Positions 1 through 8,870 of a stretch of DNA of 64,000 nucleotides are shown piece by piece. The position numbers and the translations under genes are program-made. Location: NCBI RefSeq assembly GCF_003664035.1, contig NZ_RCCK01000015.1, positions 186,001 through 250,000 of the forward strand, in the 5' to 3' direction. The notes beneath the pieces were generated by a model. The model ran no database searches. It was not told the DNA's origin and was given only the letters and a program-made list of their open reading frames with translations. Source of the stretch: Pedobacter alluvionis. Lineage in GTDB: Bacteria > Bacteroidota > Bacteroidia > Sphingobacteriales > Sphingobacteriaceae. Position 1 is the stretch's first letter. Each line of letters begins with the position of its first letter.

Positions 1-327
1 ATCGGCTGTTGCGCGCTCCAGTGATAAAAGGGCATATTTTCCGCCTGTAGCCGTAACCTGACCCAATTCGATTTTTACATCTTCTTCCCAGCAATTAATC
101 ATGTTTGCCTTTTTTGGCAGTGCCTGGTTGGCATGGTTAACTACATTAAAACTGAAATCGCCCAAATTATTCGCTTTTCTGTGAAAAGATGAAACCTTGG
201 TGTGGCCATAAACAATTGGAGTGCAATAATTTAAAATAGCAGGGTTGGATAATGTTTTAATGATTACCTCTAAACCTATGCCGTTTACGTCGCCTATACT
301 GATACCAATTTTAAGTTTATCGCTCAT
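1..327 (-). CDS. pdxA: 4-hydroxythreonine-4-phosphate dehydrogenase PdxA (partial, N-terminal 109 residues)
   Basis: PdxA oxidises 4-phosphohydroxy-L-threonine in the DXP-dependent pathway to pyridoxal phosphate in the cytoplasm. Only the N-terminal third lies in the window and the frame runs off the left edge. The protein begins MSDKLKIGISIGDVNG, then GLEVIIKTL, which is the typical PdxA N-terminus with its G-D-x-x-G-I/V-G/N motif; YGHTK and the NCWEE stretch also fit the family. The ATG at 325-327 is the first start in frame. The gene is divergent from rsmA, whereas in E. coli pdxA and rsmA (ksgA) share an operon, so the neighbourhood is conserved but rearranged. Family recognition is by eye from this fragment. 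Confidence 0.9.
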   Translation of the reverse strand, partial: MSDKLKIGISIGDVNGIGLEVIIKTLSNPAILNYCTPIVYGHTKVSSFHRKANNLGDFSFNVVNHANQALPKKANMINCWEEDVKIELGQVTATGGKYALLSLERATAD

Positions 328-431
328 AATTACTGGAAAATTTTAGCGCAAATTACTGATTTTCGTTTAAAGACTTTAAAAAAAATGAAACCTCAAAGAA
401 CAGAGATTGATTCGCAAAGAAATAATAAGTC

Positions 432-439
432 TATCTTTG
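432..439 (+). promoter_or_regulatory. Putative Bacteroidota -7 box for rsmA
   Basis: The sequence TATCTTTG matches the Bacteroidota -7 consensus TAnnTTTG and lies about 60 bases before the rsmA ATG. A TTG at 407-409 is a possible -33 element. This is a consensus match only. Confidence 0.45.
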
Positions 440-499
440 CGTTCATAGCGCCGAATCTTAGCACCCTTTGCGGTTAAAATATTCGATTAATTTTAAGGT

Positions 500-1285
500 A
501 TGAGTTTAGTAAAAGCGAAAAAACATTTAGGGCAACATTTTTTAACCGATAAAGGCATTGCCAACCGCATTGTAGAGGCTTTGGTAAATACCAATAAATA
601 TAATCAGGTTTTAGAGGTTGGGCCGGGAATGGGAATTCTATCTGATTTTTTGCTGCAGCGTACAGACCTGGAGACCTATCTTATTGATATAGATACAGAA
701 TCTTTCCATTTTTTAAATGAAAAATATCCTCAGCTTGGCGATCGGTTGATTAATGGCGATTTTCTGAAACTTGATTTCGATGCTATTTTTCCTGGCCAGT
801 TCGCCATTATCGGTAACTTTCCATATAATATCTCATCACAGATTTTATTTAAAATATTAGACAACCGCAACAAGGTTGTAGAAATGGTTGGGATGTTTCA
901 GAAGGAAGTAGCCCAACGTTGTGCCTCGCCTGCAGGAACCAAAGACTATGGGATTTTAAGTGTATTTCTTCAGGCCTATTATAAAATTGAATACCTGTTT
1001 ACGGTTAAACCAGGTACATTTAACCCACCGCCAAAAGTACACTCTGCAGTGATCCGTTTAACCAGAAATGAGGTGGAGACTTTAGAATGTGATGAAAAAT
1101 TATTCTGGCGTGTGGTTAAGGCAGGTTTCAACCAAAGGAGAAAAACTTTGCGTAATGCTGTTTCTGCAGTGATGCCTAAAGATAAAATGGACGATCACAT
1201 CTACTTCGAGAAACGTGCCGAGCAGCTAACCGTAGCAGATTTTGTGGCACTAACACAGCATCTGAGTAAGTTGATGCAAGCTTAG
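500..1285 (+). CDS. rsmA: 16S rRNA (adenine1518-N6/adenine1519-N6)-dimethyltransferase RsmA
   Basis: RsmA (KsgA) uses S-adenosylmethionine to dimethylate two adjacent adenines in the 3'-terminal hairpin of 16S rRNA during late 30S maturation. At 261 aa it has the usual length. It opens with KAKKHLGQHFLTD, the classic RsmA N-terminus. The SAM-binding motif I EVGPGMG is at residues 39-45 and the catalytic motif IV NFPYNIS is at 106-112; the common bacterial form is N-L-P-Y, so the Phe is a mild variant. The C-terminal FNQRRKTLRN is also diagnostic. It sits divergently beside pdxA, with a TAnnTTTG box upstream. A palindromic repeat follows the stop codon. Confidence 0.97.
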   Translation: MSLVKAKKHLGQHFLTDKGIANRIVEALVNTNKYNQVLEVGPGMGILSDFLLQRTDLETYLIDIDTESFHFLNEKYPQLGDRLINGDFLKLDFDAIFPGQFAIIGNFPYNISSQILFKILDNRNKVVEMVGMFQKEVAQRCASPAGTKDYGILSVFLQAYYKIEYLFTVKPGTFNPPPKVHSAVIRLTRNEVETLECDEKLFWRVVKAGFNQRRKTLRNAVSAVMPKDKMDDHIYFEKRAEQLTVADFVALTQHLSKLMQA

Positions 1286-1295
1286 CGATTTTTTT

Positions 1296-1357
1296 GTCAT
1301 GTTGAAGCACGAAGCATCTGTTTCATCGGATGCAGATGCTTCGTGCCTCAGCATGAC
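1296..1357. repeat. Palindromic intergenic repeat
   Basis: Two 25-base arms (1296-1320 and 1333-1357) are reverse complements at 23 of 25 positions around a 12-base loop. The core of the right arm is AGATGCTTCGTGC. It can fold as a long hairpin in either direction and lies just after rsmA. It looks like a REP-type intergenic element rather than a plain terminator because it lacks a T-run of its own. Confidence 0.7.
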
Positions 1358-1479
1358 AGGAGTGAAAAAATATCACTGTAATCCTAAAATCTGTGTAATT
1401 ATCCGCGAAGCGATTCTTGCAAATCCGTGATTATTTTCATTGAATTTCTCCTTTCCTTTGCGACATAATTTTAAACATC

Positions 1480-2079
1480 ATGGTTAATTACAGCGAAATT
1501 TTCAGCGAGCAAGGTATGGATTATCAAACCTATCGTGCATTGATTGATCAACTTCTGTTAGAGGGAAAAGCTACAGGTGATGTAACTTACGATTTGCACT
1601 ATACTAAAATGAATGTGCAAAGAATGAGTCGTGTGGATAAAACAGTTAGCTTAACTGATGAGTTGACTTCAACCATTGATCATCTTAAAGAAAATTATAA
1701 ATTTTTAGTGATTACTGAGGGATGGTGTGGCGATGCCGCCCAGATTGTTCCGGTATTCAATAAAATTGCTACTGCATCATTAGGTAAAATTGATTTGAAG
1801 TTTGTGCTTAGAGATAAAAATTTTCCCTTAATTGATGCGCATTTAACTAATGGAGGACGAGCAATTCCTGTTCTTTTAATTTTAAATGAAACTGGCGATA
1901 AAGTTCTGGTGAGTTGGGGTCCAAGACCACAAATTTTGCAGGAACTTTTAAAAGAATGGAGAAAAGAAAGTACTGAAATGCCAGTTTTAGCGGAAAAACT
2001 TCATGGCTGGTACGCTAAAGATAAAACACAGACTACACAGGCCGGGTTAAATGAGCTTTTGAAAAGATTAGGGAGTTAA
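1480..2079 (+). CDS. Thioredoxin-fold family protein with a single active-site cysteine
   Basis: A 199-aa cytoplasmic protein with no signal peptide. The thioredoxin-like core runs from about residue 60 to 165: a beta strand FLVITEGWCGD with the active site at 82-85 and the expected cis-proline segment GGRAIPVLLIL further on. The usual second cysteine of CxxC is replaced by Asp (WCGD), and C83 is the only cysteine in the protein. A classic dithiol reductase mechanism is therefore excluded; a monothiol or binding role is more likely. It resembles the Thioredoxin_9 group common in Bacteroidota. The start at 1480 is the ATG following a short gap after TTTGCG; the gene stands alone between two palindromic repeats. 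Physiological role not known. Confidence 0.85.
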   Translation: MVNYSEIFSEQGMDYQTYRALIDQLLLEGKATGDVTYDLHYTKMNVQRMSRVDKTVSLTDELTSTIDHLKENYKFLVITEGWCGDAAQIVPVFNKIATASLGKIDLKFVLRDKNFPLIDAHLTNGGRAIPVLLILNETGDKVLVSWGPRPQILQELLKEWRKESTEMPVLAEKLHGWYAKDKTQTTQAGLNELLKRLGS

Positions 2080-2094
2080 TTTTACAGAATAAGT

Positions 2095-2178
2095 CGTCAT
2101 CTCGACTGTAGTGAAGCGAAATGGAGAGACCTGCCTAGATAGATTTCTCGACTGCGTTGCACTCCGCTCGAAATGACG
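2095..2178. repeat. Palindromic intergenic repeat (second family)
   Basis: An 84-base unit begins CGTCATCTCGACTG and ends CGCTCGAAATGACG, so its outer ends are near-complementary, and the interior carries GAGAGACCTGCCTAGATAG. It sits between two convergent genes. Units like this are common between Sphingobacteriaceae genes (recalled, not searched here). Confidence 0.65.
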
Positions 2179-2211
2179 TTGTTGCGAGGATTGTTCGTGC
2201 AAGAAGTAGCC

Positions 2212-2493
2212 TTAATCAACAGAAACAGTTAAGCCTTCTTGCTGTAAAATTTTACGATAAACTTCCATTTCGGTAAATGAGCCTTCTAAAACCGGACATT
2301 TCCCATCATTATGCACTTTCCAGGCAATTTTTTCAGCCTGCGATTCGTTATAATCAAGATATTTCATCATGCAATAAATCACATGATCAAAAGTATTGAT
2401 ATCATCATTCCACAAAATAAGGCGATGTACAGTTTTTAGGGAAGTTAAAATTTCTTCGAGCGTAAAGGTCTCTTCTTTGGTTTCTGTAGACAT
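2212..2493 (-). CDS. clpS: ATP-dependent Clp protease adaptor ClpS
   Basis: ClpS binds N-degron substrates and delivers them to the Clp AAA+ unfoldase. The protein is 93 aa. The N-terminal ~20 residues are acidic and flexible. The core has WNDD at 28-31 followed by NTFDHVI, the substrate-pocket segment, and AWKVHNDGKCPV at 57-68 with the conserved His. The ATG at 2491-2493 is the natural start. It is convergent with the thioredoxin-fold gene and divergent from the FabH-like gene. Nothing unusual is visible; the call rests on the N-D-D and H-N/x-G motifs and length. Confidence 0.93.
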   Translation of the reverse strand: MSTETKEETFTLEEILTSLKTVHRLILWNDDINTFDHVIYCMMKYLDYNESQAEKIAWKVHNDGKCPVLEGSFTEMEVYRKILQQEGLTVSVD

Positions 2494-2517
2494 GGTGCAA
2501 AAATAACTATTTTTATG

Positions 2518-2627
2518 GAAGATGTAATATGTTAAATGGAAGATGGTTGTGATTATTTTGGACTATAGAAGTAGACTTTTTGGCCTTTGCATCACATTTT
2601 CCATCTTACCTCATACATCTTACATCC
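2518..2627. repeat. Imperfect inverted repeat in the clpS/fabH-like intergenic region
   Basis: The left end carries GGAAGATGTAATATG and ATGGAAGATGG; the right end carries CCATCTTACC and CATCTTACATCC, which are approximate reverse complements. The element spans most of the gap between the divergent starts and ends just before the promoter of the downstream gene. It is probably a degenerate member of the intergenic palindrome families seen elsewhere in the window. Confidence 0.5.
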
Positions 2628-2634
2628 CTTTTAA

Positions 2635-2642
2635 TACATTTG
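2635..2642 (+). promoter_or_regulatory. Putative -7 box for the FabH-like gene
   Basis: TACATTTG fits TAnnTTTG and lies 21 bases before the ATG, implying a short leader. Consensus match only. Confidence 0.45.
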
Positions 2643-2663
2643 TTAACCAAATAATATACGAGT

Positions 2664-3710
2664 ATGCACCAGTCTAAAATAGCCGGAATAGGTTACTACG
2701 TTCCGAAAAATGTATATACCAACGATGATTTAAGCCGTTTTATGGATACCAACGATGCGTGGATCCAGGAGCGTACCGGTATTAAAGAGCGTCGCTTTGC
2801 CGATCGCAACGAGGAAACCACGACTACAATGGGCATTGAAGCAGCAAAAATCGCAATCGAAAGAGCGGGAATTACCGCCAGAGATGTAGATTTTATTGTT
2901 TTTGCTACGTTAAGTCCGGATTATTATTTTCCGGGTTGTGGCGTGTTGTTGCAGCGTGAAATGGGCATGGGCGAGATTGGTGCTTTGGATATCCGGAATC
3001 AATGTTCGGGTTTTGTTTATGCACTTTCGGTGGCTGATCAGTTTGTAAAAACGGGCATGTATAAAAATGTTTTGGTAGTGGGAAGCGAAAAACACTCATT
3101 TGCGATGGATTTCGAAACCCGGAGCCGTAATGTATCAGTGATTTTCGGTGATGGTGCAGGAGCTGTGGTATTGCAGCCTACAGATGAACCGGGGAAAGGG
3201 ATTTTAAGTACACATTTACATAGTGATGGCGCTGATGCCGAAATTCTGGCTATGTATTATCCAGGTTCCCATGCCAATAAATGGTTGAAAGATAAACCTG
3301 CCTATCCTGAACAGGAACTTGGCGGTTTGTTTATGACACAGGAAATTTTAGAAAGTGGTGCTGCTTTGCCTTACATGGATGGGCCATCGGTTTTCAAAAA
3401 GGCAGTGGTGAAATTTCCTGAAGTAATTAAAGAAGCTTTAGCTGCAAATAATTTAACAGAAAAAGATATTGATATGTTAGTACCTCATCAGGCAAACTTG
3501 CGTATCAGTCAGTATGTACAGCAGTTGTTGGGCTTAAACGACGACCAGGTTTTTAATAATATCCAGAAGTATGGCAATACTACAGCGGCTTCTGTTCCTA
3601 TTGCCTTATGCGAAGCCTGGGAAGCAGGTAAAATTAAAGATGGCGATCTGGTTTGCCTTGCAGCATTCGGATCGGGCTTTACCTGGGCTAGTGCACTGAT
3701 TAGGTGGTAG
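2664..3710 (+). CDS. 3-oxoacyl-ACP synthase III family protein (FabH-like)
   Basis: A thiolase-fold condensing enzyme of 348 aa. FabH proper joins an acyl-CoA to malonyl-ACP to start fatty acid synthesis; this family also contains related starter-unit enzymes. The catalytic triad is visible: Cys114 in NQCSGF, His275 in VPHQANLRI and Asn305 in YGNTTAASVP. DTNDAWIQERTGIKERR near the N-terminus is the typical FabH signature. It is about 30 residues longer than E. coli FabH, with extra sequence around residues 186-235 (HSDGADAEI through the PEQELGG stretch), a feature of a distinct Bacteroidota subgroup. It is monocistronic, without acp or fab neighbours, so I do not assign the symbol fabH. Confidence 0.9.
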   Translation: MHQSKIAGIGYYVPKNVYTNDDLSRFMDTNDAWIQERTGIKERRFADRNEETTTTMGIEAAKIAIERAGITARDVDFIVFATLSPDYYFPGCGVLLQREMGMGEIGALDIRNQCSGFVYALSVADQFVKTGMYKNVLVVGSEKHSFAMDFETRSRNVSVIFGDGAGAVVLQPTDEPGKGILSTHLHSDGADAEILAMYYPGSHANKWLKDKPAYPEQELGGLFMTQEILESGAALPYMDGPSVFKKAVVKFPEVIKEALAANNLTEKDIDMLVPHQANLRISQYVQQLLGLNDDQVFNNIQKYGNTTAASVPIALCEAWEAGKIKDGDLVCLAAFGSGFTWASALIRW

Positions 3711-4142
3711 GATTGGGGAGCTCGAATTTTGGTTGATGATACACTAATTCAGTTTAAAAAGTAAAGTTGGATTAGGAGATTTGAACAAATATAAGCTTAT
3801 ACGGTCCCTATTTTTCCTTTAGTTTTTATTGAAAATGAGTGGTTTTGTGGTTCTTGGATGGCTTTAGTCCCGCCATTCGCTGTAGCTCCGATAGAAAAAA
3901 TCGGAGGCTGCCGCTGTTGTCGGGTTTAGGAACAAGGGTTGGTGCACCCTGCAACCTCAAAAATGAAAGACTGTTTTAGCCTATTAGCCCCGGTTGAAGC
4001 GTTACCCTGCAGCAACGAGGTACGAGGAAGCGAAGCGTAAAAGCAAAAAACGGGAAGAAGCTTTTTGTTTATTACAAGCCTTGCGCTCCAAATATAAATT
4101 GGTATTTTTAAAACTAAGAAACTATTCGATTGAAGCTATAAT
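3711..4142. other. Intergenic region with a small hairpin, no gene seen
   Basis: No convincing reading frame. It contains a perfect 7-bp stem CTCCGAT/ATCGGAG at 3886-3906 within GC-richer text that looks like a host intergenic repeat (CCGCCATTCGCTGTAGC...). An AT-rich stretch precedes the next ATG. Confidence 0.5.
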
Positions 4143-4703
4143 ATGAGCAAAAAAGAACTATCTGTAGCACAAACGCATGAATTGCTGAATACATTGAAAA
4201 CCCGTTTCGAGAAAAACATGGAGCGTCATAAAGGTATCGAATGGGATAAAGTACAGGCAAAACTGGAAGCGAATGCTGACAAACTCTGGGTACTTGATGA
4301 AATGGAAGTAACCGGGGGCGAACCCGACATTGTGGATTATGATGAAAAAACAGGCGAATATATTTTTTACGATTGTTCGGCAGAGAGTCCTAAAGGCCGT
4401 AGGAGTATTTGTTATGATTTGGAAGGACTAGAATCAAGAAAGGAGCATCAGCCAGAAAATAATGCTATTGATATGGCTGCTGCAATGGGTATTGAGCTGT
4501 TAACAGAAGAGCAATATCGCTTTTTGCAGCAACTCGGCCGGTTCGATACGAAAACATCCAGTTGGATTGTTACTCCTCCCGGAATCAGAAAATTAGGAGG
4601 TGCTCTTTTTGGTGATCGGCGCTACGATCATGTTTTTGTGTACCACAATGGCGCACAATCGTATTATGCTGCAAGGGCATTTCGTGGTTTGTTAAGCGTG
4701 TAA
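4143..4703 (+). CDS. DUF4256 domain-containing protein
   Basis: A 186-aa soluble protein that matches the DUF4256 family over its whole length. Recognisable segments are the N-terminal helix LLNTLKTRFEKNM with RHKGIEW, the strand pair GGEPDIVDYDEKTGEYIFYDCSAESP cut at the start of the family core, RRSICYD, and the C-terminal YDHVFVYHNGAQSYY. No function is established for the family. There is no signal peptide or membrane segment. It is convergent with the GNAT gene, with only seven bases between the stop codons. Confidence 0.88.
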   Translation: MSKKELSVAQTHELLNTLKTRFEKNMERHKGIEWDKVQAKLEANADKLWVLDEMEVTGGEPDIVDYDEKTGEYIFYDCSAESPKGRRSICYDLEGLESRKEHQPENNAIDMAAAMGIELLTEEQYRFLQQLGRFDTKTSSWIVTPPGIRKLGGALFGDRRYDHVFVYHNGAQSYYAARAFRGLLSV

Positions 4704-4710
4704 CTAAGGG

Positions 4711-5211
4711 TTACAACAGTTTTTGATAACAAAAGAAACGTAGTCCGGGGCGCTTGGCCAGGTTAATTTCGCCACTAAACTGATAACCAAGTTTTGGGAA
4801 AAGCGCTTGTGTGGCCATATTTTTACTGTTGGTGTCTACTCTTAAGATGGAGATTCCCGAAGCTTTTGCTACCTGCTCGGCCTGGTTCATCAAAGCTTTG
4901 GCAATGCCCTTGCCCTGGCAATCCGGATCTACGGCTAAACGGTGCGTAACAATGGCTTTTTCCGTAATGTCCCAACCAGCATCGGCATATTCGGGATCCT
5001 GATCTGTCGTAATTGCTGAAATACCAACAATTTCATCTTCCATTTCAACTACCCATAGCTGGCCAATCGTAATATCGTTGGTAAATACTTCAGGGTTCGG
5101 ATAATCATCTCCCCACTGAAAATTTCCTGCAGCACGCATCAAGGGCACAACCTTGCGTACAAGTTGCATAATTAGTGGTATATCTTCTGTAACGGCTAAT
5201 CTTATTGTCAT
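4711..5211 (-). CDS. GNAT family N-acetyltransferase
   Basis: A 166-aa GNAT-fold enzyme expected to transfer an acetyl group from acetyl-CoA to an amine; the substrate is not evident. The acetyl-CoA binding motif A is LAVDPDCQGKGIAKALM at about residues 92-108, with QGKGIA as the pyrophosphate loop. RVDTNSKNMATQALFPKLGY at about 124-143 is the usual motif B region, where the Asn/Tyr positions sit. The N-terminal IRLAVTEDIPLIMQLV is typical. The start is the first ATG, just upstream of an AT-rich gap. It is a single gene, convergent with the DUF4256 gene. Confidence 0.88.
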   Translation of the reverse strand: MTIRLAVTEDIPLIMQLVRKVVPLMRAAGNFQWGDDYPNPEVFTNDITIGQLWVVEMEDEIVGISAITTDQDPEYADAGWDITEKAIVTHRLAVDPDCQGKGIAKALMNQAEQVAKASGISILRVDTNSKNMATQALFPKLGYQFSGEINLAKRPGLRFFCYQKLL

Positions 5212-5556
5212 GGATACAAAGATAATAGATGGGTTTATTCGTTCAGTTGTTTGTTGGTCATTTGTTTGTTTGTATCATTTTAGGGAGTTTGAGTGGCCGT
5301 CAACTGAAAATTGGCTTCAGACCTCCGACTAAAGACTTCGGACTTTTTAAATCTTCACCAAATCTTCATCTTTCAATCTGATATTTGAGCATATTGCTCT
5401 TCATCATATTCCGGCTTCCAAAAAGCTGTTAAGGAATTGTTTTTCTATTGTTTAATTCTGATTTTCAAATTGTTAAGTTAATGTTAAACTTAATTTAATA
5501 TTAATATTGAGTTAATATTAAGACTGTTGTTTTGTGCCAAAATAAAATAACAGAAA
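5212..5556. other. Intergenic region upstream of the Oar-like receptor
   Basis: No gene seen. It contains an imperfect inverted repeat near 5318-5343 (AGACCTCCGAC / AGACTTCGGAC arrangement) and then a very AT-rich tract of TTAATATTAAT-type sequence from about 5468 to 5520. That tract is the probable promoter region for the receptor; no clear TAnnTTTG box was found. Confidence 0.4.
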
Positions 5557-8500
5557 ATGAAATCACGTATACTATCGCTAGTAAGTATTCTTGTACTCCT
5601 GGTCACGTTTGCGCAGGCGCAGGTTACAACGTCTAGTATTAATGGAAAGATTAAGGATAACAAAGGTATCATCCCTGGTGCAACCATCGTTATGGTACAC
5701 GTTCCTACAGGAACAGTATCCAAAGGTTCGTCAAACGAATCCGGGCTTTACCGTATTGGCAACTTAAATCCTGGTGGACCATACAAAATCACCGTAACTT
5801 TTGTAGGTTATAGTCCAGTAGTAAAAGAAAACATTTATTTAACTCTTGGCTCAGACCTAAAACTTGATCTGGATCTTCAGGAGCAGGGCAATCAACTGGC
5901 CGATGTAAGTATTAAGGGCCAAAAGGGCGGAACAAAATCTGGTGCAGGTACCAGTATTGGCGAAGGTCAGATTAAAACCTTACCTACCATGAACCGCAGT
6001 TTGCAGGATGTTACCCGTGTAACGCCTCAAGGCAGTAAAGATAATACCTTTGGCGGTACTAACTTCAGGTATAACAACGTAACCATTGATGGTGCGGTTA
6101 ACAACGATGCCATTGGTTTCAGTCCCTCATTGGGTGGCCAGAGCGGAAGTTCAGGCATGCCGGGAAGTAGTACACGTACCAACCCGGTTTCGCTTGATGC
6201 GATCCAGGATGTGACCGTTTTACTTTCTCCTTACGATGTTAAAGTAGGTAACTTTTTAGGTGGTAGTATTAATGCTGTTACGCGTGGTGGTACCAACGAG
6301 GTAGTAGGATCGGTTTATGGTTATGGCCGTAACGCTTCATTGATCGGTAGAAATAAAATCGGCGATAATGCAAAAGAGCCTTCTGCCTTTCACGATTATC
6401 AAACCGGTTTCCGTGTTGGTTTCCCGATTATAAAAGATAAGTTATTCTTCTTTACCAACGAGGAGATTACCCGCCGTCAGGACCCTGTTATTTTAGGTGC
6501 AGGTTCTCCGCAGGGTATTATTTCATTGTCTCAGGCCCAACAAATTTCAGATCGCATGAAAAATGCTTATGGTTTAGATGCTGGTGCTTATGGTGATTAT
6601 AATATCTACTCTCAGTCTAATAAGTTTTTTAATCGATTAGATTGGAACATCAGTGAAAGTACACAGTTAACCATCAGAAACAATACCATCGTTTCAAAGG
6701 CTACTAACTTAGAAAGAGACCAGTCTAACTTCAGGTTTGGTGGTATTGATTTTAAACAGAATAACAACCAATCGTCTACCGTTGCCGATCTGAAAACCCG
6801 TTTCGGAAATTCAGCTACAAATAACCTGATTTTAGGTTACTCAACTGTACACGATTTCCGTACACCTCTTTCTGATCCTGCTATCCCACAAATTGAAATT
6901 GGCTCTAGTGGTGGTACTATTTTCCTAGGTACAGATAGAGAAGCAAGTATTTTTAATATGAAGCAAAATACTTTTGAGCTAACGGATAACTATTCATTCA
7001 GCAAAGGCATACATAATTTTACAGTAGGTACCCACAATGAATTTTATAAAATCAATTATGGTTTTGTGAATTCCTGGAACGGTAGGGTAGCTTATGATAG
7101 TGTTGATGACTTCTTAAACAACAAGCCAAAAAGGGTACGCACAAGTTTTGATTATGCTGATAATACCCGCGATAATATTATTGCGAATCCGACAGCTAAA
7201 TTCAATGTTAATCTTTATAGTGCTTACGGGCAGGATGAAATGCGTTTGAGCGATAAATTTAAACTGACATTAGGTTTGCGTTTCGATATGGCTGATTTAC
7301 CAACCATGCCAACTTTGAGTAGTAAAACAACTAACTCACCAGTTGATCCTAACTATGGTACAACATATACCTATACCCAACCTTCAAACATTAATAATAA
7401 GTTTTTAAATAAAGTTCAGATTTCACCAAGATTAGGTTTTAATTTCGATGCATTGGGTGATCAAAGTTTGATTATACGCGGTGGTAGTGGTTTATTTACC
7501 AGTCGTGTACCTTTTGCCTGGTTAGGTTATGCGTATTACAATAATGGTGTAAACTATGGTTCTTATGATCTTAAACCTGCAACAGGAAACAAGGTTGTGA
7601 CGCAAGTACCGGGTAGCGATCCAATTAAAGATGCATTAGGTGGAAATGGCGAAGCAGGGTACGCAGCTAAACAAGGCGTAAACATTAACGATGCAAATGG
7701 CGCAACACAAGTAGATTTAGTGGATAATAATTTTAAAATGCCAAAAGCATGGAGAAGTAACCTGGGCTTTGATTTCAAAACACAGGATAACTGGAAATTT
7801 ACTGTAGAGGGTATTTATAGCAAGGTTATTAAGGATGTTGCTTTTCAGCAAATTAACTATGTAGATAATCCAAAATACATGGTTTATGATACACAGCAGC
7901 AACAACCAATTTATAGTACATCTTCTGGAGCGTACGGAAATGGAAAGATTAATAACAAGTATACAAATGCTTATTTATTATCAAATACCGATCAGGGATA
8001 TAAATATTCCTTAACAGGACAGGTGAGTAAATCTTTACCGTTTGGTTTAGATGTAATGGTGGCTTATACTTATGGTCAGTCAAAAGATATTGCAAATGGT
8101 ATCCGGAACTCGATGGAATCTAACTGGCAGTTAAACCAGGCGCTTAACCCAAATAACCCAGGTTTGGCTTATTCTAACTTCGATATCCGCAACAGGATTA
8201 TCTCTACCATCAATTATAGGTTAGATTGGGCTAAAAATGGTAAATACGTCTCTAACTTCTCTTTGTTCTTCAGTGGACAATCAGGTTCTCCTTATTCATT
8301 GGGTTTGGTGAACAGTACAATCAATGGAACCGGACAAACCGTAAGTTTAATGTATGTTCCGGCAGCTGGCGAAACACAGAAATTTTTTGCCAATACAGCA
8401 GATGGAATTGCACAGGCAGCAGCGTTTGATAGCTACGTCAATAGTGATAAATACCTAAGCAGCCGTCGTGGCAATTTTACAGAACGTAATGGCGCACGTA

Positions 8501-8814
8501 CCCCTTGGAATGTTCAGGCTGATTTCCGTTTCTCTCAGGATATTCAGGTTGCAAAAGGAAAACATCCACACGTACTTACTTTAACTTACGATATCATTAA
8601 CCTCACTAATTTGCTAAATAAAGATTGGGGTATTCAGTATTTTTCTCCTAATACATTCAACTCGATGGCTAGTATGGGTATCAAAGTTGGAACTGGGGGA
8701 ACACCAACTGCTTACCCGGTTTATACTTTTGCACAAAAAGATGTAACCTCTTATTCAAAAGATTTCTTTGCCTCACGTTACCAGATGCAGTTGGGAGCGA
8801 GATATAGTTTCTAA
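5557..8814 (+). CDS. TonB-dependent outer-membrane receptor, Oar-like (carboxypeptidase-regulatory plus plug plus barrel)
   Basis: A 1085-aa outer-membrane transporter powered by TonB; the substrate is unknown. Order: Sec signal peptide (residues 1-21, ending FAQAQ); a carboxypeptidase-regulatory-like beta domain at about 25-112 (SSINGKIKDNKGIIPGA, TVTFVGYSP); a plug domain from about 130 (MNRSLQDVTRVTPQG, VTIDGAVNND, GGSINAVTRGGTN); then a long beta barrel ending LGARYSF with the terminal Phe needed for Bam insertion. Unlike SusC it has no SusD partner next to it and no N-terminal STN domain, and the plug resembles Oar of myxobacteria and flavobacteria. Transcription ends at a strong terminator directly downstream, so it is a single-gene unit. 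In other Bacteroidota Oar-like proteins have been linked to protease secretion or peptide uptake; that is only a hint here. Confidence 0.9.
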   Translation: MKSRILSLVSILVLLVTFAQAQVTTSSINGKIKDNKGIIPGATIVMVHVPTGTVSKGSSNESGLYRIGNLNPGGPYKITVTFVGYSPVVKENIYLTLGSDLKLDLDLQEQGNQLADVSIKGQKGGTKSGAGTSIGEGQIKTLPTMNRSLQDVTRVTPQGSKDNTFGGTNFRYNNVTIDGAVNNDAIGFSPSLGGQSGSSGMPGSSTRTNPVSLDAIQDVTVLLSPYDVKVGNFLGGSINAVTRGGTNEVVGSVYGYGRNASLIGRNKIGDNAKEPSAFHDYQTGFRVGFPIIKDKLFFFTNEEITRRQDPVILGAGSPQGIISLSQAQQISDRMKNAYGLDAGAYGDYNIYSQSNKFFNRLDWNISESTQLTIRNNTIVSKATNLERDQSNFRFGGIDFKQNNNQSSTVADLKTRFGNSATNNLILGYSTVHDFRTPLSDPAIPQIEIGSSGGTIFLGTDREASIFNMKQNTFELTDNYSFSKGIHNFTVGTHNEFYKINYGFVNSWNGRVAYDSVDDFLNNKPKRVRTSFDYADNTRDNIIANPTAKFNVNLYSAYGQDEMRLSDKFKLTLGLRFDMADLPTMPTLSSKTTNSPVDPNYGTTYTYTQPSNINNKFLNKVQISPRLGFNFDALGDQSLIIRGGSGLFTSRVPFAWLGYAYYNNGVNYGSYDLKPATGNKVVTQVPGSDPIKDALGGNGEAGYAAKQGVNINDANGATQVDLVDNNFKMPKAWRSNLGFDFKTQDNWKFTVEGIYSKVIKDVAFQQINYVDNPKYMVYDTQQQQPIYSTSSGAYGNGKINNKYTNAYLLSNTDQGYKYSLTGQVSKSLPFGLDVMVAYTYGQSKDIANGIRNSMESNWQLNQALNPNNPGLAYSNFDIRNRIISTINYRLDWAKNGKYVSNFSLFFSGQSGSPYSLGLVNSTINGTGQTVSLMYVPAAGETQKFFANTADGIAQAAAFDSYVNSDKYLSSRRGNFTERNGARTPWNVQADFRFSQDIQVAKGKHPHVLTLTYDIINLTNLLNKDWGIQYFSPNTFNSMASMGIKVGTGGTPTAYPVYTFAQKDVTSYSKDFFASRYQMQLGARYSF

Positions 8815-8837
8815 TCTTTTTTTAAACTAATATATAG

Positions 8838-8870
8838 CGGTCTGGCCTAAATAAGGTCAGGCCGTTTTTT
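8838..8870 (+). terminator. Rho-independent terminator of the Oar-like gene
   Basis: An 11-bp stem (8838-8848 with 8854-8864, two G-U pairs, loop of five bases AAATA) is followed by six Ts. It lies 24 bases after the stop codon. Confidence 0.9.

Noticed and set aside
2905..3099. Two overlapping minus-strand frames inside the FabH-like gene
   Set aside because: Shadows of conserved coding sequence.
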